57,795 nt of DNA, taken from an uncultured Spirochaetales bacterium. Its GTDB lineage: Bacteria > Spirochaetota > Spirochaetia > Sphaerochaetales > Sphaerochaetaceae. The stretch's first letter is position 1, and every line of letters starts with the position of its first letter. The DNA lies in contig CASFJV010000031.1 of the NCBI GenBank assembly GCA_949295125.1, forward strand, positions 1-57,795. The letters run 5' to 3'. Made by a program: the position numbers and the translations under genes. The notes under the pieces are model-generated. The model did no database searches. It was given only the letters and a program-made list of their open reading frames with translations, and was not told the origin of the DNA. Of the stretch, positions 50,287-57,795 are shown piece after piece.

Positions 50287-51056
50287 CCCCTCTTATCCTT
50301 TGATCGGAGGACGATGAAACAGATCGCCAGTACAAAATAGACGTAATGGAAGTTCCTCCAGCCGGAGATTATCATGCTGGCAGTTATCGGTATCGCGATG
50401 AAAAGTGCCGTGAGAATAAGGGAGATGAAAACTGGAAGCGGACGCTGGAATCTGCTTCTTATCGCGCTTGTTATCGTGAATATGAATACAACTACAATAA
50501 GCTCTATCATGAGGTACATGATGTCATCGCTGAGCCTATTATCCAGAATCGATTCTTGGGGAAGCACTGGGGGCAAAGCATTCTGACTCCCCTCAGAAAG
50601 AGGTGTGCCTTCATCAGAAGGTGGCGTAACAGGTTCGGCAGACTCCTCAGCAATATCAGATGTCACTTCCTTTCCTGCCGCCTCATCAATGGATGCCACA
50701 TCTTCTTCAACAGTGCTTACTGAAGGCTCAGCAGAATCTTCCTCCGCAACGACCCCTGTTATAAGCTCCCCTATCTCATCCACAATCTCCTCTGCCGGCC
50801 TTAGCACCGCTTCACTCTCGCTCTCCACCTCCTCAAGAGGCTCCACATCATCTTGTGGATGAGCTTCCGTATTCTCCTCAGCAGTGACAACTATTTCCTC
50901 CGCATCCTCGAAGGGTACACTCTCCTCAAATGATGGAATGGGAGCAATCTCCTCTTTGACAGCCGGTACTGGTGCAACATCCACCTCTATCACCTTCTCT
51001 GTCGAACATGAGAATAAGGACAGGATAAGAAATAAAATGAGAGTTATCTTCGCCAT
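50283..51056 (-). CDS. Hypothetical lipoprotein with acidic linker and C-terminal membrane helices
   Basis: Not recognised. Lipobox LSLFSC (lipidated cysteine about residue 17), then about 150 residues rich in Glu, Asp, Pro, Val and Ala with no regular domain, then three hydrophobic helices (about 181-201, 209-230 and 235-252). Being lipidated at one end and membrane-spanning at the other, the acidic segment would form an extracytoplasmic loop or brush. Codon use is like its neighbours. It has no good Shine-Dalgarno. A predicted small RNA and terminator lie just upstream on the same strand, so a leader-attenuation link is possible. Confidence 0.7.
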   Translation of the reverse strand: MAKITLILFLILSLFSCSTEKVIEVDVAPVPAVKEEIAPIPSFEESVPFEDAEEIVVTAEENTEAHPQDDVEPLEEVESESEAVLRPAEEIVDEIGELITGVVAEEDSAEPSVSTVEEDVASIDEAAGKEVTSDIAEESAEPVTPPSDEGTPLSEGSQNALPPVLPQESILDNRLSDDIMYLMIELIVVVFIFTITSAIRSRFQRPLPVFISLILTALFIAIPITASMIISGWRNFHYVYFVLAICFIVLRSKDKRG

Positions 51057-51112
51057 TGTTTATATTTAACAGAAAATATTTAATTTAGTTACAGTTTTGA
51101 AGAAAAATACAT

Positions 51113-51137
51113 AAAAAAAACCGCTGATTTCCAGCGG
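51113..51137 (-). terminator. Terminator of the predicted small RNA
   Basis: Six-bp stem CCGCTG/CAGCGG with 5-nt loop followed on the minus strand by eight T. Confidence 0.9.
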
Positions 51138-51208
51138 CAACCTCCTTGTCCCGAACCAAACGGGGTGTCAAAGGTCGCATGCCAGAACAATCAGTGCAAC
51201 CCTGAACA
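51113..51208 (-). ncRNA. Predicted small RNA or attenuator with AAGGAGGUUG
   Basis: Promoter, structure and terminator without a gene. Minus strand TTGCAT (51238-51243), 17-bp spacer, extended -10 TGC-GATAAT (51215-51220). The roughly 96-nt RNA contains a stem GCGACCTTT/GGAGGTTGC (51170-51178, 51137-51145) topped by CCCCG/CGGG, and a terminator CCGCTG/CAGCGG plus eight T. It carries AAGGAGGUUG (51138-51147), exactly complementary to CAACCUCCUU of small RNA 1. SRP RNA was considered but the GGAAGCAGCC motif is missing. It may instead be the leader of the lipoprotein gene 57 nt downstream. Confidence 0.6.
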
Positions 51209-51243
51209 GATATGATTATCGCACGAAAGAGATACGAATGCAA

Positions 51244-51445
51244 ATTTTTTTCGCTCTTTTTTTACAAATTTTTAAACTTTTTTTCTTCCTCCAGTCATAT
51301 TTTTACATGCGGGAGAGGGGAACAAAGCCAATTCGGCTCTGTCATAAGGTTATTATCAATCTCATAATATTCACTAGTTTTACTCAAAAAGAGGACTCTT
51401 TCAGAGCATTATCATCTTAAAATTACCTTTTCATCACTCTTTTTA
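51244..51445. other. A/T-rich gene-free stretch
   Basis: No supported gene. The left half is a series of T runs with one TTCCTCC; the right half has GCC-AATTC-GGC and AAAGAG-GA-CTCTTT inverted repeats too small to interpret. Confidence 0.4.
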
Positions 51446-51475
51446 TTGCATTAGTCAAGAAAGTTTAACTACAAT
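51446..51475 (+). promoter_or_regulatory. Leaderless-type promoter of the esterase gene
   Basis: TTGCAT (51446-51451), 18-bp spacer, TACAAT (51470-51475), then 6 nt to the ATG; no Shine-Dalgarno. Confidence 0.6.
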
Positions 51476-51481
51476 CTACTT

Positions 51482-52528
51482 ATGACAGAATATAAACTCT
51501 CCAGAAGGATGAGGAAAATCGTCGAGCTCACAAATGAGATTTACATACGTGGCGAGGACCGTCCTTCGGAAGAAATGATAGATGAAATAAACAACAGAAG
51601 CCTGGAGAAGAAATATCTCAAGATTCTCCCGAAAGCTTCCAGAAAGATACTTACAAGCTCTTTCATAATTCCTGTCTCCTCAGGAGTGGTAACAGGTTAT
51701 TATTTTTCCAATCCGCATCTTACCGCTATGGGGCTATCCCCACTCATCGTATACTACCATGGAGGGGGCTGGACATTCGGCAATATGGAGTTCTATGAAG
51801 CATATCTCTCACACCTTGCCGAAGTGACAGGGGCTTGTATCCTCAGCATAGATTACCGGCTTTCCCCGCATTTCAAATTTCCAATCCCTGTCGAGGACTG
51901 CTATGATGCCCTCATATGGGCTGCGGAGGGAGCAAAATACTGGAAGATAGATCCTGACCGTATTTTCGTTGCAGGGGACAGCGCAGGAGGAAACCTTGCC
52001 GCGGTAGTCTCGATTCTGGCAAGAGACAGGAAGGGACCAAGCCTTGCAGGACAGATCCTGCTCTACCCGATAACAGATGGCAGGCTCAGAACGATGTCTC
52101 TGGAGGAGCATGCCGATACCCCGATGCTTAATGCGAAACGACTGAGTTTCTATATTGACACATATGCGAGAGAGCCCAAGGACATACTCTCTCCCGCGTT
52201 CAGTCCTCTTCTTGCTCCGGACAAGACAAGACTGCCTCCGGCACTGATCATAACGGCGGAGATAGATCCTCTCATGGATGACGGCTGTCTTTACGCGATG
52301 GAACTCGAGAAGGCGGAAACGGAGGTCAAGGCTTTCACCGCTCCCGGAGCTTTCCACGGTTTCATGATGTACCGCTATGCAACCGGCCGTCTTGAAAGCG
52401 AATGCGCCATAAGGCAGTTCGTATCAGGAAGGAATCTGAAGAACGTCCAGTTCATCTCAGAAGACGTCCTTAAAAGAGAGGCGAAAAGCCGCCATTCGAT
52501 ACTCGATGAAAAAGATGAGAAAGCATGA
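51482..52528 (+). CDS. Alpha/beta-hydrolase, HSL-type esterase (Aes-like)
   Basis: Predicted carboxylesterase (348 aa). The oxyanion motif HGGGW, nucleophile elbow GDSAGGN (catalytic serine), acid DPLMDDG and histidine GAFHGF are in the hormone-sensitive-lipase order. No signal peptide, so cytoplasmic; probable substrates are short acyl esters such as acetylated sugars. The mRNA is predicted leaderless. Its stop codon lies inside the terminator hairpin region of the convergent transport gene. Confidence 0.9.
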   Translation: MTEYKLSRRMRKIVELTNEIYIRGEDRPSEEMIDEINNRSLEKKYLKILPKASRKILTSSFIIPVSSGVVTGYYFSNPHLTAMGLSPLIVYYHGGGWTFGNMEFYEAYLSHLAEVTGACILSIDYRLSPHFKFPIPVEDCYDALIWAAEGAKYWKIDPDRIFVAGDSAGGNLAAVVSILARDRKGPSLAGQILLYPITDGRLRTMSLEEHADTPMLNAKRLSFYIDTYAREPKDILSPAFSPLLAPDKTRLPPALIITAEIDPLMDDGCLYAMELEKAETEVKAFTAPGAFHGFMMYRYATGRLESECAIRQFVSGRNLKNVQFISEDVLKREAKSRHSILDEKDEKA

Positions 52529-52560
52529 AAAAGGAGCACCACAATTTCATGAAGTGCCCC
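52526..52560 (-). terminator. Terminator of the amino-acid ABC operon
   Basis: Stem GGGGCAC/GTGCTCC on the minus strand (52554-52560 with 52533-52539), loop containing TTCATGAA, then TTTTTC. Confidence 0.85.
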
Positions 52561-52574
52561 ATAATCTGTTAGCC

Positions 52575-53360
52575 TTACTCTGTCACATCCGATCCGAAAT
52601 ACTTTATTGAGATCTCTTCAAGCTCCCCGTTTTCCCTGAGCTCATCAATTGCCTCATTGATTGCCTCAAGGAATTCCGGCTCTCCCTTTCTCACAGGGAT
52701 TGAGACCTTTGATGGCGTATCCGTCTCTGCGACAATCTTGAGAGGGGAATCGGGATGGACCTTCATGTAATCGAAGAATGAGACATTCGCATTGAGCGTC
52801 GCGTCCACCCTTCCCTGCTCCACAAGGAGGATGGTGTCGGCAAGGGAATCGACACCGGTTGCCTTCGCCCCATAGCTTTCTGCGAGGAGAGAGTATGTTG
52901 AAGCGAGGGTATTCGCTGTCGTCTTTCCATCGAGATCCTCAAAACTCTTAATTTCTTCGTTATCATCACGGACGATTACAACAGTATTTATATAGGCATA
53001 AGGCTCTGAGAAGTCATATGCCTCAGTCCTCTCATCGGTAACTTCGACACCGTTCGCAACGATATCATAGCGCCCTGAATTAAGACCGGCGAAGAGCCCG
53101 TCCCATTCGCTCTCGTAGAAGACAGGTTCAAGGCCCATTATCTCAGCTATCCTTGTGGCAACCTCGACATCAAATCCTACAAGCTTATCGCTCTCATCAT
53201 GATATGTCCAAGGCGCCCATGTTCCCTCCGTTCCGATATAGAGCTTGCCACGCTCTTCTACCGTCTCCAGCAGATTTTTCCCATCATCGCTCTTCTGGCA
53301 TGAGCAAGTAAGGAAAAGCACCAGTGATATTATAAGAACCGTCTTTAAAATCTTCTTCAT
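52575..53360 (-). CDS. Polar amino-acid ABC transporter binding lipoprotein (family 3)
   Basis: Lipid-anchored binding protein (261 aa). Lipobox LTCSC (C19 or C21) follows a hydrophobic signal. Family 3 features: IGTEGTWAPWTYHDESDKLVGFDVE, VANGVEVTDERTEAYDFSEPY (arginine and aspartate contact the substrate amino and carboxyl groups). Its type is closest to cystine or histidine binders by eye; exact ligand not determinable. Follows the permease gene by 12 nt with GGAGGAGA upstream of the ATG. Confidence 0.92.
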   Translation of the reverse strand: MKKILKTVLIISLVLFLTCSCQKSDDGKNLLETVEERGKLYIGTEGTWAPWTYHDESDKLVGFDVEVATRIAEIMGLEPVFYESEWDGLFAGLNSGRYDIVANGVEVTDERTEAYDFSEPYAYINTVVIVRDDNEEIKSFEDLDGKTTANTLASTYSLLAESYGAKATGVDSLADTILLVEQGRVDATLNANVSFFDYMKVHPDSPLKIVAETDTPSKVSIPVRKGEPEFLEAINEAIDELRENGELEEISIKYFGSDVTE

Positions 53361-53372
53361 TCTCTCCTCCCT

Positions 53373-54047
53373 TCAGGCTTTTGAATACCCGTATCTGTTA
53401 AGCCGCTTTTCACCGTAACTCTGGAGCTTAGTAAGGACGGTGCAGAAAATGAGGTATACGAATGCGACCTCAAGATATAACAGCAATGGCTCATATGTAC
53501 GTGCTACGATTCTCTGCGTAGCCATGAACATCTCAAGCACCGTTATGTTCGCAGCCAGGCTCGTATCCTTCACCATTCCGATCAGGGCATTGAAAAGGCT
53601 CGGGAATGCAATCCTCATGGCCTCAGGATAGATTATGTACCTCATGACCTGGAAGAAACTGAGGCCCAATGAAAGGCCGGCCTCCCTCTGCCCGTTTGGA
53701 ATCGCCTCAAGTGATGCCCTTATGGTCTCCGAAGCATATGCCCCCTCATTGAAAGAGAAGACTATCACAGCGGCAAGGAAAGGCTCGAGCGTTATTCCGA
53801 CACTTGGCAGACCGTAGAAGATGACATACAGCTGTACAAGAACGGGAGTTCCCCTCGTAATCCAAATGTAGAACCTGACGATATCCTTTAAAATCCTGAC
53901 CTTCGCATACTGTATCGTCGCCGTTATGACCGCGATGACAAGGGCGAAGAAGAAGGAAATCGCAGTAAGTGGAATCGTCATCGTCAGACCCGGTATCAGG
54001 ATCTGAGGGAATGACGAGACCAGTATTTCTATTATTCTGCTATCCAA
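53373..54047 (-). CDS. Polar amino-acid ABC transporter permease (HisM/GlnP type)
   Basis: Inner-membrane permease (224 aa, five helices). The conserved motifs TRGTPVLVQLYVIFYGLP and the ATPase-contact loop EAGLSLGLSFFQVMRYIIYPEA are intact. Translation most likely starts at TTG 54047, which has GGAG 7 nt upstream; the next methionine is too far inside. No ATPase gene is adjacent, so the transporter must use one encoded elsewhere. Confidence 0.9.
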   Translation of the reverse strand: MDSRIIEILVSSFPQILIPGLTMTIPLTAISFFFALVIAVITATIQYAKVRILKDIVRFYIWITRGTPVLVQLYVIFYGLPSVGITLEPFLAAVIVFSFNEGAYASETIRASLEAIPNGQREAGLSLGLSFFQVMRYIIYPEAMRIAFPSLFNALIGMVKDTSLAANITVLEMFMATQRIVARTYEPLLLYLEVAFVYLIFCTVLTKLQSYGEKRLNRYGYSKA

Positions 54048-54068
54048 GACTTATCTCCGAGTTCAGTT

Positions 54069-54097
54069 ATTATATGTATTTTATCTAAAATGGACAA
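54069..54097 (-). promoter_or_regulatory. Promoter of the amino-acid ABC operon
   Basis: Minus strand TTGTCC (54092-54097), 17-bp spacer, perfect TATAAT (54069-54074), about 20 nt before the TTG start. The interval up to argD holds no other clear element; no good terminator for argD was found. Confidence 0.7.
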
Positions 54098-54190
54098 ATA
54101 CATAATTCCTACTTCAGAAATAGAAAATATCGATATGCGGCGAAAGGTCAATAGCTGTTTTTCAAAAGCTCTTTTTCAGCCTGAGACATC

Positions 54191-55369
54191 TCAAAGCGCA
54201 GAAAGTGCCTCATCAACTATCCGGACAGCCTCGTCGATATCCTCATAGCCGATTACAAGCGGTGGAACGAAGCGGAGCACCGTATAGCCTGCGGAGCATA
54301 CCAGAAGCCCCCTCTTCCTGCACTCGGCGATAACCGCTGAAGGGCTGATTTTCAAATCAAGTCCGAGCATAAGGCCTAGCCCTCTTACTTCAACGCATTT
54401 ATCCGGATGCTTATCGCAAATTTCCTTCAGCCTGTCTTTCATATACTCGCCCTTCTTCTCAACCTCGGAGGCAAGACCATCTTCCAGAGAATCAAAGAGA
54501 ATGAGTGAAAGGGCCGCAGAGAGTGCGTTACCACCGAATGTGGAGGCGTGATCCCCAGGGGAGAGCACCCCCTTGGCCTTGCTGAAAGCTACTGTCGCGG
54601 AGAATGGAACACCGCACCCTATCGCCTTTGCAAGTGTCATGATATCTGGACGGACACCATAATGCTCGAATGCGAAATTCCTACCAGTCCTTCCAAGCCC
54701 GCACTGCACGCAATCGAAGATGAGAAGAGCATCGTACTCATCCGCAAGCCTTCTCATGCCTTTAATGAACTCCTCTTCAGCCGGTATTATTCCACCCTCG
54801 CCCTGAACAGGCTCCATGATGATTGCACATGTCTTCTCATCGATAAGGGAACTGACGGAGGAAAGATTGTTGTACTCTGCATACACGATATCCGGAACCA
54901 TCGGAGCAAAGCCCTTATGGTACTTATCCTGCCCGGTAAGGGTAATAGCACCATATGTGCGCCCATGGAAGCTATGAGAAAAGGAGATCACCTTTGTCCG
55001 CCCGCTAGCACTTCCATATTTCCTGGCAATCTTGAGTGCCGCCTCATTCGCCTCAGCACCACTGTTGGCAAAAAACACCTCTGAGCCTCCGGAGAGCCTG
55101 TTAAGTCTCTCTGCCGCCAGAGGAGCCCATTTATTGTAATAGAGGTTGGACACATGGAAAAAGCCGTCACTCATGACCTCTTCCACCCTCTTTTTTATCT
55201 TCTCATTACCATAGCCGAGAGCGTTTACAGCGATTCCCGCGACCATATCGAGGTAGCATTTCCCCTCGGTATCATAAAGCCTAACACCTTCTCCGTGATC
55301 AATACAGATATCTGCAGTGGAATAAGTCTTCATGAGATTATTCTTTGCAAGTGCGATGTAATCCGTCAT
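54191..55369 (-). CDS. argD: Acetylornithine aminotransferase
   Basis: PLP enzyme (392 aa) of arginine synthesis, converting N-acetylglutamate semialdehyde to N-acetylornithine. Class III aminotransferase motifs: NSGAEANEAALKIARK, IFDCVQCGLGRTG (PLP-ring aspartate) and MTLAKAIGCGVPF with the PLP-binding lysine. Last gene of argC-argJ-argB-argD; the start overlaps the argB stop by 4 nt. Ornithine aminotransferases are similar, but operon context decides. Confidence 0.95.
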   Translation of the reverse strand: MTDYIALAKNNLMKTYSTADICIDHGEGVRLYDTEGKCYLDMVAGIAVNALGYGNEKIKKRVEEVMSDGFFHVSNLYYNKWAPLAAERLNRLSGGSEVFFANSGAEANEAALKIARKYGSASGRTKVISFSHSFHGRTYGAITLTGQDKYHKGFAPMVPDIVYAEYNNLSSVSSLIDEKTCAIIMEPVQGEGGIIPAEEEFIKGMRRLADEYDALLIFDCVQCGLGRTGRNFAFEHYGVRPDIMTLAKAIGCGVPFSATVAFSKAKGVLSPGDHASTFGGNALSAALSLILFDSLEDGLASEVEKKGEYMKDRLKEICDKHPDKCVEVRGLGLMLGLDLKISPSAVIAECRKRGLLVCSAGYTVLRFVPPLVIGYEDIDEAVRIVDEALSAL

Positions 55370-56250
55370 ACCTCTTCCTCCTCGCTGTTTATCATGGTGC
55401 CTATGCCCTCGCTGGTAAAGACTTCAAGGAGAATCGAATGCGGCGTCCTTCCATCAAGAACGTGAACACTCTTAACCCCTTTTGCTATCGCATCAAGACA
55501 GCATTCAGTCTTCGGAATCATCCCCCCTTTGATAACCCCGCGCTTAATATACTCCCTCGCATCTTTAGCGCTGAGTCTTCTTATAAGGCTTGACGGGTCG
55601 TCCTTATCACGGAGGATGCCCTCGACATCAGTCATGAATACAAGCTTCTGAGCCCCAAGCGCTCCGGCAATCGCAGAGGCCGCGTAATCCGCGTTTATGT
55701 TATATGTATTCCCTTCCTCATCCACTCCAACAGGGGATATCACGGGTACGAAGTCCGCATCAAGAAGGGTATCGATAAGGGTCGGATCGACTTTCTTCAC
55801 AGCACCTACATAACCAAGGTCACGCCCCTTCTCATCCACTTTCCTCTCGCTTAAAAGCGTATGCCCGTCCTTTCCATTTATGGAGCATGCATGGATGCCG
55901 ACCGCCTCCAGATCCTCGACAAGACCTTTGCCGATATGCCCGGAGAGTACCATCTCGGCAACATCAGCCGTCTCCTTGTCCGTCACCCTGAGACCATCTA
56001 TGAATACGCTTTGCTTACCAAGTCTTGCAAGGAGGGACGATATCTCCTTACCACCTCCGTGCACAATTATCGGGTAGAGTCCTATGTACTTTAGCATCGC
56101 GATATCAGTAATCACTGCACGTTTAAGACTCTCATCGAGCATCGCGGAGCCACCATATTTGACGACGACGATGCATCCCCTGAATTTCCTTATGTACGGG
56201 ATTGCTTCAATAAGAACCTCTGCTTTTCTGATATATGAGTCGTAGTCCAT
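55366..56250 (-). CDS. argB: Acetylglutamate kinase
   Basis: Phosphorylates N-acetylglutamate (294 aa), usually the feedback-controlled step of the cyclic pathway. Motifs VVKYGGSAM (phosphate-binding lysine), IVHGGGKEI, NINADYAASAIAGAL and LVFMTDVEGI are all present. The N-terminal helix (residues 1-25) is of the type found in arginine-inhibited hexameric enzymes. It lies 3 nt after argJ. Confidence 0.96.
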   Translation of the reverse strand: MDYDSYIRKAEVLIEAIPYIRKFRGCIVVVKYGGSAMLDESLKRAVITDIAMLKYIGLYPIIVHGGGKEISSLLARLGKQSVFIDGLRVTDKETADVAEMVLSGHIGKGLVEDLEAVGIHACSINGKDGHTLLSERKVDEKGRDLGYVGAVKKVDPTLIDTLLDADFVPVISPVGVDEEGNTYNINADYAASAIAGALGAQKLVFMTDVEGILRDKDDPSSLIRRLSAKDAREYIKRGVIKGGMIPKTECCLDAIAKGVKSVHVLDGRTPHSILLEVFTSEGIGTMINSEEEEV

Positions 56251-56253
56251 AGC

Positions 56254-57465
56254 TCAGCTCCTGTAATCCCCGTTTATTCTGACATAATCGTATGTCAGAT
56301 CGCATCCCCAGGCAGTAGCCTTGGCCTCCCCATCCTTCAGTACGGCAAGAACGGATACGCTCTTCTCCTGAAGAATCATCTTGGCCTTATCCTCGCTGAA
56401 ACGGAGGGGAACTCCATCTTTGAAGACCTCGATTGAGCCTTTTTCTGAGGAGAATATCAGAGAAACCTCATCGGGGTTGAAAGAGGCTCCACTATAACCC
56501 ATGGCGCAGAGTATCCTCCCCCAGTTCGCATCAGAGCCAAAGAACGCGGCCTTAACCAGATTCGAAGAGACTACCGAGCGGGCAAGCTTCTTAGCATCCT
56601 CCTTGCTTGCCGCCCCCTCCACCTTGACTTCTATGAAACGGCCAGCACCTTCACCATCCTTGGTAATCATGCAGGCAAGGGTCATCAGGACATAACTGAG
56701 AGCCTCTTTGAACTCCCCCTCCTCTGCACTGCCCTCCATTATCTCGGAAGAGGCAGAGGCGCCATTTGCAAGTACAAGGCAGGTATCATTGGTTGAGGTA
56801 TCCCCATCCACGCTGATCATGTTGAACGTATCCTCAACACATGAGCCAAGCATCTTCTGAAGAAGGGCTGAGGAGATGTTCGCATCACTTATCACGAAGG
56901 CAAGCATCGTTGCCATGTTAGGATGTATCATCCCCGAGCCTTTTGCGAAACCGGTCAGTGTAACATCCTTATCCCCAACCTTTATGGTAGCGGAAGCCTC
57001 CTTCCTGAAAGTATCCGTGGTAAGGATAGCCTCAGCTGCATCCATCAAAGCCTCAGGGGATGAGGAGAGGCTTGACGAAAGATCCTTTATCCCTTTCTCA
57101 ATCTTCTGCATTGGAAGATTGACCCCTATCACACCGGTTGAGCATACATAGAAAGAATCCTTCGCGACAGAGAGGGATGAAGCTGCCAGCTCTGCCATGC
57201 GTTTTGCATCCTCGTCTCCCTTTTGGGATGTGCAGGCATTCGCATTTCCGCTGTTAACAACGATCCCATGTTTTGCGCTTTTGAGTACTGACATGTCATA
57301 TTTCACAGGAGCGGCTTTCACCCTGTTGGTTGTGAAAGTACCTGCGGAGGAGCACTCAGCCTCACTGAATATCATGGCCATGTCCTTTCTAGCTCTCTTT
57401 ACCCCCGCATAGAGTCCTGCAGCCTTGAAACCGCACGGCATCTTCATTTTCTTGTTTACTATCAT
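56254..57465 (-). CDS. argJ: Bifunctional ornithine acetyltransferase/N-acetylglutamate synthase
   Basis: Transfers acetyl from N-acetylornithine to glutamate, and may also use acetyl-CoA (403 aa). The self-cleavage site is GMIHPNMATMLAF, in which the threonine of ATM becomes the N-terminal nucleophile; VSVDGDTSTNDT follows. Presence of argJ implies the energy-saving cyclic arginine pathway. Start overlaps the argC stop (ATGA). Confidence 0.95.
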   Translation of the reverse strand: MIVNKKMKMPCGFKAAGLYAGVKRARKDMAMIFSEAECSSAGTFTTNRVKAAPVKYDMSVLKSAKHGIVVNSGNANACTSQKGDEDAKRMAELAASSLSVAKDSFYVCSTGVIGVNLPMQKIEKGIKDLSSSLSSSPEALMDAAEAILTTDTFRKEASATIKVGDKDVTLTGFAKGSGMIHPNMATMLAFVISDANISSALLQKMLGSCVEDTFNMISVDGDTSTNDTCLVLANGASASSEIMEGSAEEGEFKEALSYVLMTLACMITKDGEGAGRFIEVKVEGAASKEDAKKLARSVVSSNLVKAAFFGSDANWGRILCAMGYSGASFNPDEVSLIFSSEKGSIEVFKDGVPLRFSEDKAKMILQEKSVSVLAVLKDGEAKATAWGCDLTYDYVRINGDYRS

Positions 57466-57795
57466 ATGACAGCTACCCCCTCAAGAGCCTTCCTCTCATC
57501 AAAACCGAAGGCTATATTCATATTCTGAACAGCCTGTCCGGCCGCTCCTTTTATCAGATTGTCTATCGCACCGATCGCTATTATTCTTCCTGTCCGATTA
57601 TCAATACGGTATGAGATATCCGCATAGTTCGTACCTTTTACGAATCTTGTCTCCGGCAGATACGGACTTAGTCTTACGAAAGGTTCCCCGTCATAGCATT
57701 CATGGTAGGCGTCTTCAACATCCGCTTCCTTCACACCGCTTTTAAGCATCGCATAGCATGTAGAGAGGATGCCCCGCTGCATCGGAATGAGATGA
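57462..57795 (-). CDS. argC: N-acetyl-gamma-glutamyl-phosphate reductase, C-terminal part
   Basis: Only the last ~110 codons are in the window; the gene runs off the right edge. The frame is open to the edge and reads HLIPMQRGILSTCYA, the conserved ArgC segment, so the internal ATG at 57782 is not the true start. The end AIGAIDNLIKGAAGQAVQNMN is also diagnostic (the GxxDNL-KGAAGQA motif). NADP-dependent reduction of acetylglutamyl phosphate. First known gene of the arg operon; its promoter, where ArgR would be expected to bind, lies outside. Confidence 0.94.
   Translation of the reverse strand, partial: HLIPMQRGILSTCYAMLKSGVKEADVEDAYHECYDGEPFVRLSPYLPETRFVKGTNYADISYRIDNRTGRIIAIGAIDNLIKGAAGQAVQNMNIAFGFDERKALEGVAVI

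Noticed and set aside
51113..51208. SRP (4.5S) RNA
   Set aside because: Size fits, but the conserved GGAAGCAGCC region and end-to-end pairing are absent.
51238..51420. Open frame of 60 codons on the plus strand before the esterase gene
   Set aside because: Composed largely of Phe and Leu from T runs; no start signal, and it overlaps the promoter of the predicted small RNA.
1..57795. tRNA genes, CRISPR arrays, insertion sequences, prophage
   Set aside because: Reading both strands gave no cloverleaf with a TTCRA arm, no regularly spaced repeats, and no transposase, integrase or phage genes.

Overview
The window carries the 5' end of a 16S rRNA gene with a spirochaete-type sequence, and GroEL (N-terminus [15 protein letters not shown]), HtpG and most metabolic proteins fit a strictly fermentative anaerobe of the Sphaerochaeta/Treponema side of the Spirochaetes. 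No flagellar genes, tRNA genes, insertion sequences, phage genes or CRISPR arrays were seen. The family assignment is an inference from sequence feel, not from a search.

Layout, left to right. 1-430: start of an rRNA operon reading off the left edge. 433-3653: HAD phosphatase, pgsA and thrS; thrS is preceded by a T-box leader (3668-3928), which is unusual for a spirochaete, and by an unexplained inverted-repeat-rich stretch (3964-4135). 4175-11335: an LPP20-like secreted protein, then a five-gene [FeFe]-hydrogenase locus (catalytic hydrogenase, two thioredoxin-like ferredoxins, SpoIIE-type phosphatase, PAS-containing sensory hydrogenase) beside the NADH-sensing repressor rex and ispH. 11437-13642: yajC and groEL. 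13770-21860: a sugar ABC importer operon with FAD oxidoreductase and LacI regulator, an N-acylglucosamine 2-epimerase-like gene and an NCS2 nucleobase permease. 21911-25785: lemA, a DUF2207 protein and a pair of prenol-kinase-like membrane proteins (VTE5-like and DUF92/VTE6-like). 25899-29404: argR with two ARG boxes, pgi, and guanine deaminase under a purine riboswitch. 29401-36044: a HAD protein and a complete oligopeptide ABC importer with a metallophosphoesterase. 36256-40845: gdhA, DUF1846, a sodium symporter and an orphan Hpt protein in one operon. 40956-46341: ankyrin protein, adenosine deaminase, pullulanase, rhomboid protease, RlmE. 46342-54047: MscS, htpG, ROK regulator, lipoprotein, esterase, amino-acid ABC genes. 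54191-57795: argC-argJ-argB-argD, argC cut by the right edge.

The most unusual signals are non-coding. Between the rhomboid gene and rlmE lie two perfect sigma-54 promoters (45391-45407, 45578-45594), each followed within about 80-115 nt by a strong intrinsic terminator and no reading frame. The two predicted transcripts share a 5' block (AGAGCAA, CAG, U-run, CCUCCUU) and so look like paralogous sigma-54-controlled small RNAs carrying an anti-Shine-Dalgarno motif. A third predicted small RNA (51113-51208, minus) carries the complementary AAGGAGGUUG. Separately, at least ten genes here have a -10 element ending 6-9 nt before the ATG and no Shine-Dalgarno sequence, so leaderless mRNAs appear common in this genome; neighbouring operons use ordinary GGAGG sites.

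The pathways fit together as sugar, peptide, purine and amino-acid scavenging with hydrogen-evolving fermentation, regulated by redox (Rex, sensory hydrogenase), arginine (ArgR), guanine (riboswitch) and threonyl-tRNA charging (T-box).
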